Origin: Bacteroidaceae bacterium
Lineage (GTDB): Bacteria > Bacteroidota > Bacteroidia > Bacteroidales > Bacteroidaceae
Assembly (NCBI GenBank): GCA_017938245.1
Contig: JAGBBX010000049.1
Span: forward strand, 21,902 to 85,901
Direction of reading: 5' to 3'
Length of the DNA stretch: 64,000 nucleotides
Below the pieces are notes generated by a model. The model searched no databases. It was not told the DNA's origin and worked only from the letters and a program-made list of their open reading frames with translations. Shown here one piece after another: positions 8,530 through 18,485 of this stretch. Each line of letters starts with the position of its first letter. Position 1 is the stretch's first letter. A program made the translations under genes and the position numbers.

Positions 8530-8564
8530 TTTAGTTGTCGATTTTTATCGTTTGTTATCTCAGA

Positions 8565-10463
8565 CTACTTGACCTCCTCGAAATCGGCGTCTTGTACGTT
8601 GTCGCCGCTGTTCTGCTGGTTGCTTTGTGCACCGCCGGCGTTGGGCTGTCCCTGAGCGCCACCCTGTGCATACATCTCGGCGCTTGCAGTCTGCCAAGCA
8701 GCGTTCAGTTCGGCAATGGCTGCGTCGATGGCTGCGATGTCCTGTGCTTTGTGTGCCTCTCTCAGCTTCTGTGCTGCAGCCTCGATGGGGGCCTTTTTGT
8801 CGGCAGGAATCTTGTCGCCAAGCTCTTTGAGCTGGTTCTCGGTCTGGAACACCATTGAGTCGGCCTCGTTCAGTTTGTCAATCTTCTCGCGCTCCTTCTT
8901 GTCGGCATCGGCATTTGCCTCGGCCTCGGCTTTCATACGCTCAATCTCTTCCTTGCTAAGGCCTGATGATGCCTCGATGCGGATTGCCTGCTCCTTGCCT
9001 GTTGCCTTGTCTTTTGCAGATACTTTAAGGATACCGTTGGCGTCGATGTCGAATGTTACCTCAATCTGGGGAACGCCACGACGTGCGGGGGCAATGCCTG
9101 TGAGGTTGAACTGTCCGATGGACTTGTTCTGTGCTGCCATAGGACGCTCGCCCTGAAGTACGTGGATTGTTACCTCGGTCTGATTGTCGGCTGCGGTAGA
9201 GAATACCTGGCTCTTGTTGCAGGGGATTGTGCTGTTTGCGTCGATGAGCTTTGTCATTACACCACCGAGTGTCTCGATACCCATTGAGAGGGGAGTTACG
9301 TCGAGCAACAGAATGTCGCTTACGCCCTCTTCCTTGTTAAGGATGGCGCCCTGGATGGCTGCACCTACTGCTACTACCTCGTCGGGGTTAACACCCTTTG
9401 AGGGAGCCTTACCGAAGTAATCCTCAACAAGCTTCTGAACAGCGGGGATACGGCTTGAACCACCTACGAGGATAACCTCGTCAATCTCTGAGGTACTGAG
9501 ACCGGCATCGTTCATTGCCTTCATACAGGGCTCGAGACAAGCCTGGATAAGACTGTGAGCCAATGACTCGAACTTGGCACGTGTAAGTGTCTTTACAAGG
9601 TGCTTGGGGCCGCTTGCTGTTGCTGTGATATAGGGGAGATTTATCTCGGTTGATGTTGTCGATGACAACTCAATCTTTGCCTTCTCGGCAGCCTCCTTAA
9701 GGCGCTGCAGTGCCATAGGATCTTGCTTAAGGTCCATTCCCTCCTCGGCCTTGAACTCCTCGGCAAGCCAGTCGATGATTACCTGGTCGAAGTCGTCACC
9801 ACCAAGGTGTGTGTCACCGTTTGTCGAGAGTACCTCGAATACGCCACTGCCGAACTCTAGGATTGAGATATCGAATGTACCACCACCGAGGTCGAACACT
9901 GCAATCTTCATATCCTTATCGGCTTTGTCGATGCCGTAAGCAAGGGCTGCTGCTGTGGGCTCGTTTACGATACGCTTAACATCGAGTCCTGCAATGGCAC
10001 CTGCCTCCTTTGTTGCCTGACGCTGGCTGTCGCTGAAGTATGCAGGTACTGTGATAACAGCCTCGGTAACCTCCTGGCCAAGATAGTCCTCGGCTGTCTT
10101 CTTCATCTTCTGAAGTATCATAGCCGAAATCTCCTGAGGTGTGTAAAGACGACCGTCGATGTCGACACGAGGCATATTGTTCTCGTTAACTACTGTATAA
10201 GGTACGCGTGAGATCTCTTTGCTCACCTGTGCCCAGTTCTCACCCATAAAACGCTTGATAGAGAAAATGGTGCGCTTGGGGTTTGTGATTGCCTGACGCT
10301 TTGCAGGGTCACCTACTTTACGCTCGCCGTTGTTGTCGAACGATACGATAGAAGGGGTAGTGCGCTTGCCCTCGCTGTTGGTGATAACAACGGGCTCGTT
10401 ACCCTCGAAAACTGCAACACAAGAGTTTGTTGTACCTAAGTCAATTCCAATAATCTTTCCCAT
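8565..10463 (-). CDS. dnaK: Molecular chaperone DnaK (Hsp70)
   Basis: A 632-residue cytoplasmic Hsp70 that binds unfolded peptides in an ATP-controlled cycle with DnaJ and GrpE. The nucleotide-binding domain (about 1-375) shows [15 protein letters not shown] at the start, [12 protein letters not shown] and [12 protein letters not shown]. The interdomain linker [17 protein letters not shown] follows at about 385-400, then the substrate-binding beta domain and helical lid. A Gly/Gln-rich tail ends DADFEEVK, typical of bacterial DnaK. Length is normal. grpE and dnaJ are not adjacent. No CIRCE element is seen upstream. Codon use is strongly biased, as expected for a highly expressed gene. Confidence 0.98.
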   Translation of the reverse strand: MGKIIGIDLGTTNSCVAVFEGNEPVVITNSEGKRTTPSIVSFDNNGERKVGDPAKRQAITNPKRTIFSIKRFMGENWAQVSKEISRVPYTVVNENNMPRVDIDGRLYTPQEISAMILQKMKKTAEDYLGQEVTEAVITVPAYFSDSQRQATKEAGAIAGLDVKRIVNEPTAAALAYGIDKADKDMKIAVFDLGGGTFDISILEFGSGVFEVLSTNGDTHLGGDDFDQVIIDWLAEEFKAEEGMDLKQDPMALQRLKEAAEKAKIELSSTTSTEINLPYITATASGPKHLVKTLTRAKFESLAHSLIQACLEPCMKAMNDAGLSTSEIDEVILVGGSSRIPAVQKLVEDYFGKAPSKGVNPDEVVAVGAAIQGAILNKEEGVSDILLLDVTPLSMGIETLGGVMTKLIDANSTIPCNKSQVFSTAADNQTEVTIHVLQGERPMAAQNKSIGQFNLTGIAPARRGVPQIEVTFDIDANGILKVSAKDKATGKEQAIRIEASSGLSKEEIERMKAEAEANADADKKEREKIDKLNEADSMVFQTENQLKELGDKIPADKKAPIEAAAQKLREAHKAQDIAAIDAAIAELNAAWQTASAEMYAQGGAQGQPNAGGAQSNQQNSGDNVQDADFEEVK

Positions 10464-10690
10464 AATATTCTGTTTTTAATTTTAATTTATTCAACTTATA
10501 ATATAGCGCTTTTGTTCAAACTGCCTATCGGGCAGCGATTGCGCTTCACCGATATAGTTACAAAGTCCGTGCCAACCACATTTTATGTCTCATTTTGTGG
10601 TCTCATCTGACGTAATTGGCAAGATTATGGGGTAAAAATGTCTCAAAACGACTGACAAAGTGGCAGAATGTGATAGATACACAAGGTGTC

Positions 10691-10756
10691 TTTCATTCAA
10701 AATGATTCAAAATGGTTCAAAATGATTCGAAATGACTCGAAATGATTTAAAATAAT
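10691..10756 (+). repeat. 10-bp tandem iterons (AATGATTCAA type)
   Basis: Five and a half consecutive 10-bp units with consensus AATGATTCAA at 10701, 10711, 10721, 10731 and 10741, plus a partial unit before and a degenerate one after. The period is one helical turn. The array ends 10 bases before the -33 element of the next gene's promoter. The rest of the 414-bp gap between dnaK and that gene holds no other gene I can support. Confidence 0.85.
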
Positions 10757-10765
10757 CTCTTTAAA

Positions 10766-10797
10766 TTTGTATTTACACATCTTTTACGTTATCTTCG
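10766..10797 (+). promoter_or_regulatory. Promoter of the saccharopine-dehydrogenase-family gene
   Basis: TTTG at 10766-10769, 20 bases, then TATCTTCG at 10790-10797: a strong match to the Bacteroidota consensus. The 10-bp iterons lie immediately upstream. Confidence 0.75.
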
Positions 10798-10809
10798 CAT
10801 CTTATAATG

Positions 10810-10834
10810 TATAGTGCGCTTAAACTGCACTATA
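10810..10834 (+). promoter_or_regulatory. Perfect hairpin in the 5' UTR
   Basis: TATAGTGC (10810-10817) and GCACTATA (10827-10834) form an 8-bp stem with a 9-base loop. It begins within a few bases of the predicted transcription start. It has no T-tract, so a 5'-stabilising or protein-binding role is more likely than termination. Confidence 0.5.
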
Positions 10835-10877
10835 ATAAGACTGACTATTATTTGTTTTTTTAATATCTTAAAAGAAA

Positions 10878-12071
10878 ATGGCAAAAGTTTTAATCATTGG
10901 CGCAGGTGGAGTAGGCACCGTAGCCGCTTTTAAGGTCGCTCAGAACAGCGATGTCTTTACCGAGATTATGATTGCAAGCCGCACAAAGTCGAAGTGCGAC
11001 GCGATAGTAAAGGCAATTGGTAACCCCTCAATTCAGACTGCTGCGGTTGATGCCGACAGTGTAGAGGAACTTGTGGCGCTGTTTAACAGCTTTAAACCCG
11101 AAATTGTGATTAACGTGGCACTGCCTTATCAGGATCTTACAATTATGGAGGCTTGCTTGCAGTGTGGAGTAAACTATCTTGATACAGCAAACTACGAGCC
11201 TAAGGATGAGGCTCATTTCGAGTACAGTTGGCAGTGGGCCTACCACGAGCGTTTCAAAGAGGCCGGTCTTACGGCTATTCTTGGTTGCGGATTCGACCCG
11301 GGCGTGAGTGGAGTGTATACAGCATACGCTGCAAAGCACTATTTCGACGAGATTCATTATCTTGACATAGTCGATTGCAACGCCGGTAACCACCACAAGG
11401 CATTTGCAACTAACTTCAACCCCGAGATTAATATCCGTGAGATTACTCAGAAAGGACGTTACTACGAGGACGGCAAATGGATTGAGACAGGCGCGCTTGA
11501 GATTCACAAGCCTCTGACATATCCCAATATCGGTCCTCGCGAGTCGTATCTGCTGTTTCACGAGGAGCTCGAGTCTCTGACAAAGAACTTCCCCACAATC
11601 AAGCGTGCTCGCTTCTGGATGACATTCGGTCAGGAGTATCTTACTCACCTGCGCGTAATTCAGAACATCGGTATGGCTCGTATCGACGAGATTGACTATA
11701 ACGGAATGAAGATTGTTCCTTTGCAGTTCCTTAAGGCTGTTCTTCCCAATCCTCAGGACCTTGGCGAGAACTACGAAGGTGAGACATCTATCGGTTGCCG
11801 TATTCGTGGTGTCAAGGATGGTAAAGAGCGCACATACTATGTCTACAACAACTGTAGCCATCAAGAGGCATACAAAGAGACCGGTATGCAGGGCGTAAGC
11901 TATACCACCGGTGTGCCTGCGATGATTGGTGCAATGATGTTTGTTAAGGGATTGTGGCGTAAGCCCGGTGTATGGAATGTAGAACAGTTCGATCCCGATC
12001 CATTTATGGAGCAGCTAAACAAGCAGGGACTTCCCTGGCACGAGGAGTTTGATAAAGATCTTGAGCTCTAA
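10878..12071 (+). CDS. Saccharopine dehydrogenase family; probable carboxynorspermidine dehydrogenase
   Basis: A 397-residue NAD(P)-dependent oxidoreductase. The Rossmann start VLIIGAGGVGTVAAFKVAQ is clear. The segments ALPYQDLTIMEACLQCGVNY and GCGFDPGVSGVYTAYAAKHY are characteristic of the Lys1/carboxynorspermidine synthase branch. In Bacteroidales this branch makes carboxyspermidine from putrescine and aspartate semialdehyde, the step before the decarboxylase NspC in spermidine synthesis. True saccharopine dehydrogenase is less likely because the lysine alpha-aminoadipate route is not expected here. The decarboxylase gene is not in the window. Transcribed alone from a strong promoter with an upstream iteron array. 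Confidence 0.8.
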   Translation: MAKVLIIGAGGVGTVAAFKVAQNSDVFTEIMIASRTKSKCDAIVKAIGNPSIQTAAVDADSVEELVALFNSFKPEIVINVALPYQDLTIMEACLQCGVNYLDTANYEPKDEAHFEYSWQWAYHERFKEAGLTAILGCGFDPGVSGVYTAYAAKHYFDEIHYLDIVDCNAGNHHKAFATNFNPEINIREITQKGRYYEDGKWIETGALEIHKPLTYPNIGPRESYLLFHEELESLTKNFPTIKRARFWMTFGQEYLTHLRVIQNIGMARIDEIDYNGMKIVPLQFLKAVLPNPQDLGENYEGETSIGCRIRGVKDGKERTYYVYNNCSHQEAYKETGMQGVSYTTGVPAMIGAMMFVKGLWRKPGVWNVEQFDPDPFMEQLNKQGLPWHEEFDKDLEL

Positions 12072-12088
12072 TATTTAGGAGTTATATA

Positions 12089-12139
12089 ATAAAGAGGTGT
12101 AACTGCGTATTTATGTTATTTGTGGTTACACATCTTTAT
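12089..12139 (+). terminator. Hairpin between the saccharopine-dehydrogenase-family gene and recA
   Basis: Arms ATAAAGAGGTGTAAC (12089-12103) and GTTACACATCTTTAT (12125-12139) pair with one mismatch. The tail is A/T-rich without a clean T-run. Likely a weak terminator or mRNA 3' stabiliser ahead of recA. Confidence 0.45.
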
Positions 12140-12169
12140 GTAATAATTAAACAGCATAAGAAAATTTAA

Positions 12170-13225
12170 ATGGCAAAGAAAGAAGAGGTGCAGAATATTG
12201 CAGCGTCCGAGAAACTAAAGGCGTTGCAGGCTGCAATGGATAAGATAGAGAAGAACTTTGGTAAAGGTTCTATTATGAAATTGGGCGACGACAACTTCGA
12301 GGAGGTTGATGTAATTCCCTCGGGTTCGGTGGGCTTGAATGCTGCGCTTGGTGTTGGAGGTTATCCCCGCGGTCGTATAATTGAGATTTATGGTCCCGAA
12401 TCGTCGGGTAAGACAACACTTGCAATTCACGCCATTGCCGAGGCACAGAGAATGGGTGGTATTGCGGCAATAATTGATGCCGAGCACGCATTCGACCGTT
12501 TCTATGCACAGAAGTTGGGTGTTGATATCGATAATCTGCTAATTTCGCAGCCCGATTGTGGTGAGCAGGCTTTGGAGATTGCCGAACAGCTTATTCGTTC
12601 GTCGGCAATTGACATAATCGTTATCGACTCGGTGGCAGCGCTTACTCCCAAAGCCGAGATTGAGGGCGAGATGGGCGACAACAAAGTGGGCCTTCAGGCA
12701 CGTCTTATGTCGCAGGCATTGCGTAAGTTGACATCTGCCATCAGCAAGACAAAGACCACCTGTATCTTTATCAACCAGTTGCGCGAGAAGATTGGTGTGA
12801 TGTTCGGTAATCCCGAGACAACAACCGGTGGTAATGCGCTGAAATTCTATGCATCGGTGCGTCTCGATATTCGTCGTGTGAGTCAGCTGAAAGATGGCGA
12901 GGATGCCATTGGAAACTCGGTGCGTGTAAAAGTTGTCAAGAATAAAGTGGCGCCTCCCTTCCGCAAAGCCGAGTTTGATATTATGTTCGGCGAGGGTATC
13001 TCACGCGTGGGCGAGATTGTCGACCTTGGCGTGGCATACGGCGTGATTAAGAAGAGTGGTTCCTTCTTTAGCTACAACGATACAAAATTGGCACAGGGAC
13101 GCGACCGTACAAAATCGCTCATAGCCGATAATCCCGAGCTTGCCGAGGAACTTGAGGCAAAAATTGCTGCCGCCATGAAAGGTATAGAGCCTGAGGCAGA
13201 ACCCGAAGTCGTTGACGAGGATTAA
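12170..13225 (+). CDS. recA: Recombinase RecA
   Basis: A 351-residue RecA that forms filaments on single-stranded DNA for homologous recombination and SOS-type repair. The Walker A motif GPESSGKTT is at about 68-76, the MAW-type catalytic Glu lies in IIDAEHAFD and the Walker B in [10 protein letters not shown]. The L1 loop [20 protein letters not shown] and L2 region [20 protein letters not shown] are intact. The C-terminus is acidic ([12 protein letters not shown]), as in most RecA proteins. No LexA-type operator was recognised upstream. recJ and recQ lie downstream on the same strand. Confidence 0.98.
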   Translation: MAKKEEVQNIAASEKLKALQAAMDKIEKNFGKGSIMKLGDDNFEEVDVIPSGSVGLNAALGVGGYPRGRIIEIYGPESSGKTTLAIHAIAEAQRMGGIAAIIDAEHAFDRFYAQKLGVDIDNLLISQPDCGEQALEIAEQLIRSSAIDIIVIDSVAALTPKAEIEGEMGDNKVGLQARLMSQALRKLTSAISKTKTTCIFINQLREKIGVMFGNPETTTGGNALKFYASVRLDIRRVSQLKDGEDAIGNSVRVKVVKNKVAPPFRKAEFDIMFGEGISRVGEIVDLGVAYGVIKKSGSFFSYNDTKLAQGRDRTKSLIADNPELAEELEAKIAAAMKGIEPEAEPEVVDED

Positions 13226-13284
13226 GTTCCTATTTGATATCGTGAATATTGTAAACAGAAAACATTCAATAAATTAGAAAAACT

Positions 13285-14472
13285 ATGAAGAAAACAATTC
13301 TATTGGCAATGGCTGCTTTTGCAAGCCTTAACCTCTTTGCTCAGAACGAGGAGCCACAGTTTACCGTTGTAAAGGAGAATCCTATTACAAGTATCAAGAA
13401 TCAGAATCGCGCAGGTACCTGCTGGTGCTATTCGTCACTCGCATTCATCGAGTCGGAGCTTCTGCGTATGGGTAAGGGCGAGTATGACTTCTCAGAGATG
13501 TTTATCGTTCACAACACCTATCTCGATCGTGCCGACAAGGCAGTTCGTACACACGGCGATGTATCTTTCTCACAGGGTGGTTCTTTCTATGATGTGATTT
13601 ATGGAATGGAGCAGTTTGGTCTCGTTCCCGAGGCTGAGATGCGTCCCGGTGTTATGTATGGCGAGACACTCAGTAATCACAATGAGCTTACAGCTGTCAG
13701 TGACGCAGTTGTAGCTGCTATTGCTAAGGGTAAGCACCGCAGTTTGCAGGTAGGTACCGATGGTCAGCCTCTTTGGAAGAAGGCTATCGCTGCTATACAC
13801 GATATTTACCTTGGTGTGCGTCCCGAGAAGTTCACCTACAATGGTAAGGAGTATACTCCCAAGTCTTTCTATGAGTCAACAGGTTTAAAGGCAAGCGACT
13901 ATGTATCACTTACCTCTTATACTCACCATCCTTTCTACAGCTCATTCGTTCTTGAAATTCAGGACAACTGGCGTTGGGCTCAGTCTTACAACCTTCCTAT
14001 CGACGAGCTTCTCGAGGTATTCGACAATGCTATCGACAAAGGTTATACAATTGCTTGGGGTAGCGACGTAAGTGAGGCAGGATTTACACGCAACGGTACA
14101 GCTGTGATGCCCGACGATGCAAAAAGCGGCGACCTTCAGGGTTCTGATATGGCACGTTGGTTGAAACTGAGCGAGGAGGAGAAGAAAGTTACTCCCAAGC
14201 CCTCTTCAGAGAAATGGTGCACACAGGAGGAGCGTCAGATAGCTTACGACAATTGGGAAACAACCGATGATCACGGTATGCAAATCTATGGTAAGGCAAA
14301 AGACCAGAATGGTACCGAGTACTATATGGTTAAGAACTCTTGGGGTGAGAGTGGCAAGTACAAAGGTATTTGGTATGCTTCAAAGGCATTTGTTCGCTAC
14401 AAAACAATGAATATTGTTGTTCATAAGGATGCTCTTCCCAAGCACATTGCAAAAAAACTAGGCCTGAAGTAA
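13285..14472 (+). CDS. Secreted C1-family cysteine aminopeptidase (bleomycin hydrolase-like)
   Basis: A 395-residue papain-superfamily (C1B) peptidase. The catalytic Cys lies in QNRAGTCWCYSS, the His in TTDDHGMQIYG and the Asn in KNSWGESG, so the triad is complete. A signal peptide (MKKTILLAMAAFASLNLFAQ) precedes it, which is unusual next to the cytosolic PepC of other phyla but common in Bacteroidota; the enzyme is likely periplasmic. It would trim N-terminal residues from peptides. It starts 60 bases after recA and is followed by two tandem terminators. Confidence 0.88.
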   Translation: MKKTILLAMAAFASLNLFAQNEEPQFTVVKENPITSIKNQNRAGTCWCYSSLAFIESELLRMGKGEYDFSEMFIVHNTYLDRADKAVRTHGDVSFSQGGSFYDVIYGMEQFGLVPEAEMRPGVMYGETLSNHNELTAVSDAVVAAIAKGKHRSLQVGTDGQPLWKKAIAAIHDIYLGVRPEKFTYNGKEYTPKSFYESTGLKASDYVSLTSYTHHPFYSSFVLEIQDNWRWAQSYNLPIDELLEVFDNAIDKGYTIAWGSDVSEAGFTRNGTAVMPDDAKSGDLQGSDMARWLKLSEEEKKVTPKPSSEKWCTQEERQIAYDNWETTDDHGMQIYGKAKDQNGTEYYMVKNSWGESGKYKGIWYASKAFVRYKTMNIVVHKDALPKHIAKKLGLK

Positions 14473-14485
14473 TAGGTGAAATATA

Positions 14486-14514
14486 AAATTTAAGAGGCGC
14501 AGCCTCTTAAATTT
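14486..14514 (+). terminator. Intrinsic terminator 1 after the C1 peptidase
   Basis: Perfect 13-bp stem AAATTTAAGAGGC / GCCTCTTAAATTT with a 3-base loop, followed by TTTAT. Confidence 0.8.
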
Positions 14515-14526
14515 TTATAAAAAAGT

Positions 14527-14566
14527 CCTATTTCCCAAAAAAAAACGGGAAATAGGCTTTTTTTTT
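14527..14566 (+). terminator. Intrinsic terminator 2 after the C1 peptidase
   Basis: Perfect 10-bp stem CCTATTTCCC / GGGAAATAGG with an A-rich loop, then C and nine T. A classical Rho-independent terminator 13 bases behind terminator 1. The remaining 230 bases up to recJ hold nothing else I can support. Confidence 0.9.
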
Positions 14567-14795
14567 GTCTCTTTTCTGTAACTTTACAAATTGAAATAGA
14601 ATTATCCTGCCGAAAAAGCGGCCATACGATGGTTAGTTTTTGTATGTGGTTATATCAGACCAAAGCTAAAAGGATGATTAATAAGTAGATAATCGCTTTA
14701 AGGGTATTTGTGCCAACGGTTGTTGAATAGTGGAGTAGAAGCATACCCCGGTCGATTATTGCAAAAGCAGCGAAAAAATAAAAAATAATATATAA

Positions 14796-16520
14796 ATGGG
14801 TCAGAAATGGAAATATCAACCTTCGACAGACAAACAGCAAGAGGAGGCCCGGGGGCTTTCTGAAGAGTTGGACATTAGTCCCATTCTTTGCGGTCTGCTT
14901 GTTGCGAGAGGTGTAACGACGGCCGCCGCTGCCCGACAATTCTTCCGCCCCAAATTGGCCAATCTGCACGACCCGTTCTTAATGAACGATATGGATGTGG
15001 CTGTAAAGCGTCTGAATAAGGCATTGGGACGCAAGGAACGTATTTTGGTATACGGCGACTATGATGTTGATGGAACAACGGCTGTGGCACTTGTGTATAA
15101 GTTCTTGCAGCAGTTCTCATCGAACATCGATTATTATATCCCCGACAGAAACGAGGATGGATATGGTATCTCTAAACGAGGTATCGATTATGCTCACTCT
15201 ACAGGAGTGAAACTTGTTATTGTGCTCGATTGCGGTATAAAAGCAATCGAGGAGATTGCCTATGCAAAGGAGAAAGGCATCGATTTTATTGTGTGTGATC
15301 ACCACGTCCCCGACGACGAACTGCCTTGTGCTGTGGCTATACTTAATCCCAAACGTTTCGATAATACTTATCCCTATCCCCATCTTTCGGGTTGTGGTGT
15401 GGGCTTCAAGTTTATGCAGGCGTTTGCAATTGATAATGGCATCCCCGGAGAACAGCTATATTCGTTGCTCGACCTTGTAGCAGTGAGCATCGCATCGGAT
15501 TTGGTGCCTATAATGGGCGAGAATCGTATTTTAGCCTTTCACGGTCTGAAACAGATAAATCACGCTCCGAGTATAGGACTGAAGGCGATTATTCAGGTGT
15601 GTGGCCTGCGCGACAAGGAGATTAGTATGAATGATATAATCTTCAAAATAGGGCCGCGTATAAATGCGTCGGGACGTATTCAGCAGGGTAAGGTGGCGGT
15701 CGACCTCCTTATCGAGAATAATCTTAGGGCTGCGCTTGCAATGAGTGAGCAGATAAATGAATTTAACGAGACGCGTAAAGACCTTGACAAGAGTATGACC
15801 GAAGAGGCCAACCGCATTGTCGAGAATCTCGATAACTTCGATGAGAAACGTGCCATAGTAATCTTCAACGAAGATTGGCATCGCGGTGTGATAGGAATTG
15901 TCGCTTCGCGTCTCACCGAGGTGTATCATCGTCCTGCAGTGGTACTCACCTGTTCGGGAGACATAGCAACAGGCTCGGCACGCTCGGTAACTGGTTTCGA
16001 TGTCTACAAGGCAATAGAGAGCTGTCGTCATCTCCTCGAGAATTTTGGTGGACATACATACGCAGCAGGCTTTTCACTAAAGGTCGAGAATATCTCCGGT
16101 TTTGCGCGCGCTTTCGAAGAGTATGTAACAGGTAATATACTGCCCGAGCAGACCGACCCTATAATTGAGATAGAGGCTGAACTTGACTTTCAGGATATCA
16201 CTCGTAAATTCTTTGCCGATTTAAAGAAATTTGCACCACACGGTCCCGATAACCCAAAGCCCATCTTCTGTACGCATAATGTGTATGATTATGGTACAAG
16301 TAAGGTCGTTGGACGCCGTCAAGAGCATATCAAATTAGAGCTTGTGGATAATAAGTCGAGCAATGTAATAAACGGTATCGCATTCGGGCAGAGCGAGCAG
16401 GCAAAATATATAAAGTCGAAACAATCTTTCGACATCTGCTACACACTCGAGGATAATACCTATAAACACGGCGAGGTACAGTTACAGATAGAGAGTATAC
16501 GGACAAAAAAACACTCTTGA
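14796..16520 (+). CDS. recJ: Single-stranded-DNA-specific exonuclease RecJ
   Basis: A 574-residue DHH-family 5'-3' exonuclease acting in RecF-pathway recombination, mismatch and base-excision repair. The metal-binding motifs run in order: LVYGDYDVDGTTAVAL, LVIVLDCGIKA, FIVCDHHVPDD, and later SGCGVGFKF, the DHHA1-type NFGGHTYAAGFSL, and a C-terminal OB-type region. Length matches bacterial RecJ. The start codon ATG is the first of the frame and precedes a conserved WKYQPSTD. The next gene, recQ, begins 12 bases after its stop, so the two are co-transcribed; RecJ and RecQ act together in end resection. Confidence 0.97.
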   Translation: MGQKWKYQPSTDKQQEEARGLSEELDISPILCGLLVARGVTTAAAARQFFRPKLANLHDPFLMNDMDVAVKRLNKALGRKERILVYGDYDVDGTTAVALVYKFLQQFSSNIDYYIPDRNEDGYGISKRGIDYAHSTGVKLVIVLDCGIKAIEEIAYAKEKGIDFIVCDHHVPDDELPCAVAILNPKRFDNTYPYPHLSGCGVGFKFMQAFAIDNGIPGEQLYSLLDLVAVSIASDLVPIMGENRILAFHGLKQINHAPSIGLKAIIQVCGLRDKEISMNDIIFKIGPRINASGRIQQGKVAVDLLIENNLRAALAMSEQINEFNETRKDLDKSMTEEANRIVENLDNFDEKRAIVIFNEDWHRGVIGIVASRLTEVYHRPAVVLTCSGDIATGSARSVTGFDVYKAIESCRHLLENFGGHTYAAGFSLKVENISGFARAFEEYVTGNILPEQTDPIIEIEAELDFQDITRKFFADLKKFAPHGPDNPKPIFCTHNVYDYGTSKVVGRRQEHIKLELVDNKSSNVINGIAFGQSEQAKYIKSKQSFDICYTLEDNTYKHGEVQLQIESIRTKKHS

Positions 16521-16532
16521 CGACACAGTCTT

Positions 16533-18434
16533 TTGAAATACAGAGAGATACTTAAAAAATATTGGGGATACGACGATTTTCGCGGCATACAACGCGAGAT
16601 TATCGAGAGTATAGGGGCCGGGCGTGATACGCTCGGCCTTATGCCTACCGGTGGTGGAAAAAGTATTACATTTCAGGTGCCTACGCTTGCAGCACCGGGG
16701 CTATGTATTGTTGTGACACCACTTATCGCTTTGATGAAAGACCAGGTTGCAAATCTGCGCAGCAGAGGCATTAAAGCTGCCGCAGTGTATAGCGGTATGC
16801 GTGGTAGTGAGGTGATTACAGCACTCGAGAATTGTATTTTTGGCGATTATAAATTTCTATACGTCTCGCCCGAGCGTCTCTCTTCGGAAATCTTTATAAA
16901 TAAGGTGCAGAAGATGCCTGTCGCACTGATTACGGTAGATGAGGCACACTGTATCTCGCAGTGGGGACACGATTTTCGTCCTGCTTACCGTCAGATTGCA
17001 GAACTCAGAAAGCTCTTTTCATCGGTGCCCGTGTTGGCACTTACGGCGACGGCAACAGCTGACGTTGTACGCGATATTCAGCAACAACTTGCTTTTCCCG
17101 AGGAGAACTGCTACAGGATGAGTTTTGAAAGAAAGAATCTGGTGTATGTTGTGCGACGTACCGAGAATAAACTTCAAGAACTGTTGCATATACTTGCAGG
17201 CGTAGATGGTTCGGCTATAATTTATGTCCCTAATAGAAAAAAGACCAAAGAGGTTTATGACGAACTTGTGGCTCGAGGAATAACTGCCGAGTACTATCAC
17301 GCCGGTCTATCACCCGATGCAAAAGATGGTAAGGAGGAGCGTTGGCGCAGTGGAAAGTCGCGTGTTATGGTCTCTACCAATGCCTTCGGAATGGGTATCG
17401 ATAAGCCTGATGTCCGCCTTGTGATACATACCGACCTGCCAAATTCCATTGAGGCATATTTTCAGGAGGCGGGACGTGCCGGTCGCGACGGTAACAGGGC
17501 GTATGCTGTTGCACTATACAGCAAGGTAGATAAGGCGACCCTCTCGCGTCGTCTTGCCGACAACTATCCGCTACCTCCCTTTATTCGAAATGTATATGAT
17601 TCTCTATGCTACTATTACTCGATGGCTTTAGGAGATGGTCTGAACTGTACTTTCGAGTTTGCACTAAATGATTTTTGCCATAAATATCATTTGCCTATAC
17701 TGCCAACCGACAGTGCCTTAAGGATTCTTACGAGAATGGGGTATATAGAATATGTCGAGGAGATGGAGTACTCGTCACGTCTGTTATTTATTATAAATCG
17801 AGACGACCTTTACCGTCTCTCGGGGCTTTCTAATGAGTATGAGGCACTGATAACAATTCTTCTGCGTAATTATAGCGGACTGTTTACCGATTATGCATTT
17901 ATCGATGAGCGTTATATTGCCCGCTTAATGAAGGTGACGCGTCACAGACTGTATGAGATGCTTGTTTCGCTGTCGAAAAAGCGTATAATAGACTATGCTC
18001 CATCGAAGAAATGTCCCATTGTGACATTCTCGCGTCATCGTGTTCTTGGCGAGGAACTGCGTTTTGCTCCCGAGGTTTACGAGGAGCGACGAGAGGCTTT
18101 CTCGGCACGTCTTAATGCTATGATAGGGTATGCAACCTGCGATAGCGAGTGCCGCAGCCGTATGCTTCTTCGTTACTTCGATGAACCGAATGCGGCAGCC
18201 TGTGGCTGTTGTGATGTTTGTCGAGGGCAAGGGGGTAGGGTAGGAGGTGAACAACTTTCGGCTGATGTAGAGCGTGTTCTATCTTTGCTGGCCGATGGTG
18301 CTATGCACTCTGTTGTCGAGGTCGAGGCGCTTGGTCTGCCACGTGAGAGACTCTCGGCAGTACTGCGTCATTTGTGCGACGAAGAACGCGTTGCGGTTGT
18401 GGATGGCGGTGTCAGGATTATTTCTCGAGTATAG
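16533..18434 (+). CDS. recQ: ATP-dependent DNA helicase RecQ
   Basis: A 633-residue superfamily-2 3'-5' helicase. Motif I is GLMPTGGGKSITFQ, motif II DEAHCISQWGHDFRPAY, motif III ALTATAT and motif VI QEAGRAGRDGN. The RecQ-C-terminal zinc-binding cysteines are present (CDSECRSRM and ACGCCDVC), followed by a winged helix. A short C-terminal segment of about 60 residues replaces a full HRDC domain. The only reasonable start is a TTG at 16533, 12 bases after recJ, which supports translational coupling. Works with RecJ to resect DNA ends. Confidence 0.95.
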   Translation: MKYREILKKYWGYDDFRGIQREIIESIGAGRDTLGLMPTGGGKSITFQVPTLAAPGLCIVVTPLIALMKDQVANLRSRGIKAAAVYSGMRGSEVITALENCIFGDYKFLYVSPERLSSEIFINKVQKMPVALITVDEAHCISQWGHDFRPAYRQIAELRKLFSSVPVLALTATATADVVRDIQQQLAFPEENCYRMSFERKNLVYVVRRTENKLQELLHILAGVDGSAIIYVPNRKKTKEVYDELVARGITAEYYHAGLSPDAKDGKEERWRSGKSRVMVSTNAFGMGIDKPDVRLVIHTDLPNSIEAYFQEAGRAGRDGNRAYAVALYSKVDKATLSRRLADNYPLPPFIRNVYDSLCYYYSMALGDGLNCTFEFALNDFCHKYHLPILPTDSALRILTRMGYIEYVEEMEYSSRLLFIINRDDLYRLSGLSNEYEALITILLRNYSGLFTDYAFIDERYIARLMKVTRHRLYEMLVSLSKKRIIDYAPSKKCPIVTFSRHRVLGEELRFAPEVYEERREAFSARLNAMIGYATCDSECRSRMLLRYFDEPNAAACGCCDVCRGQGGRVGGEQLSADVERVLSLLADGAMHSVVEVEALGLPRERLSAVLRHLCDEERVAVVDGGVRIISRV

Positions 18435-18485
18435 TCTTTTGGTTTTTTGCCTTTATTATGTTATCGGCCTATAAAATAAGAAAAA

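Noticed and set aside
10691-10756. 10-bp repeats considered as a CRISPR array
   Set aside because: Units are 10 bp with no spacers and no cas genes nearby.
11028-11864. 278-codon open frame on the minus strand inside the saccharopine-dehydrogenase-family gene
   Set aside because: It lies wholly antisense to a well-recognised enzyme, shows no family motif and has no promoter; it is a by-product of codon bias.
16533-16540. Alternative ATG start for recQ
   Set aside because: No in-frame ATG precedes the helicase N-terminus; the TTG at 16533 gives the conserved start and sits 12 bases after recJ.
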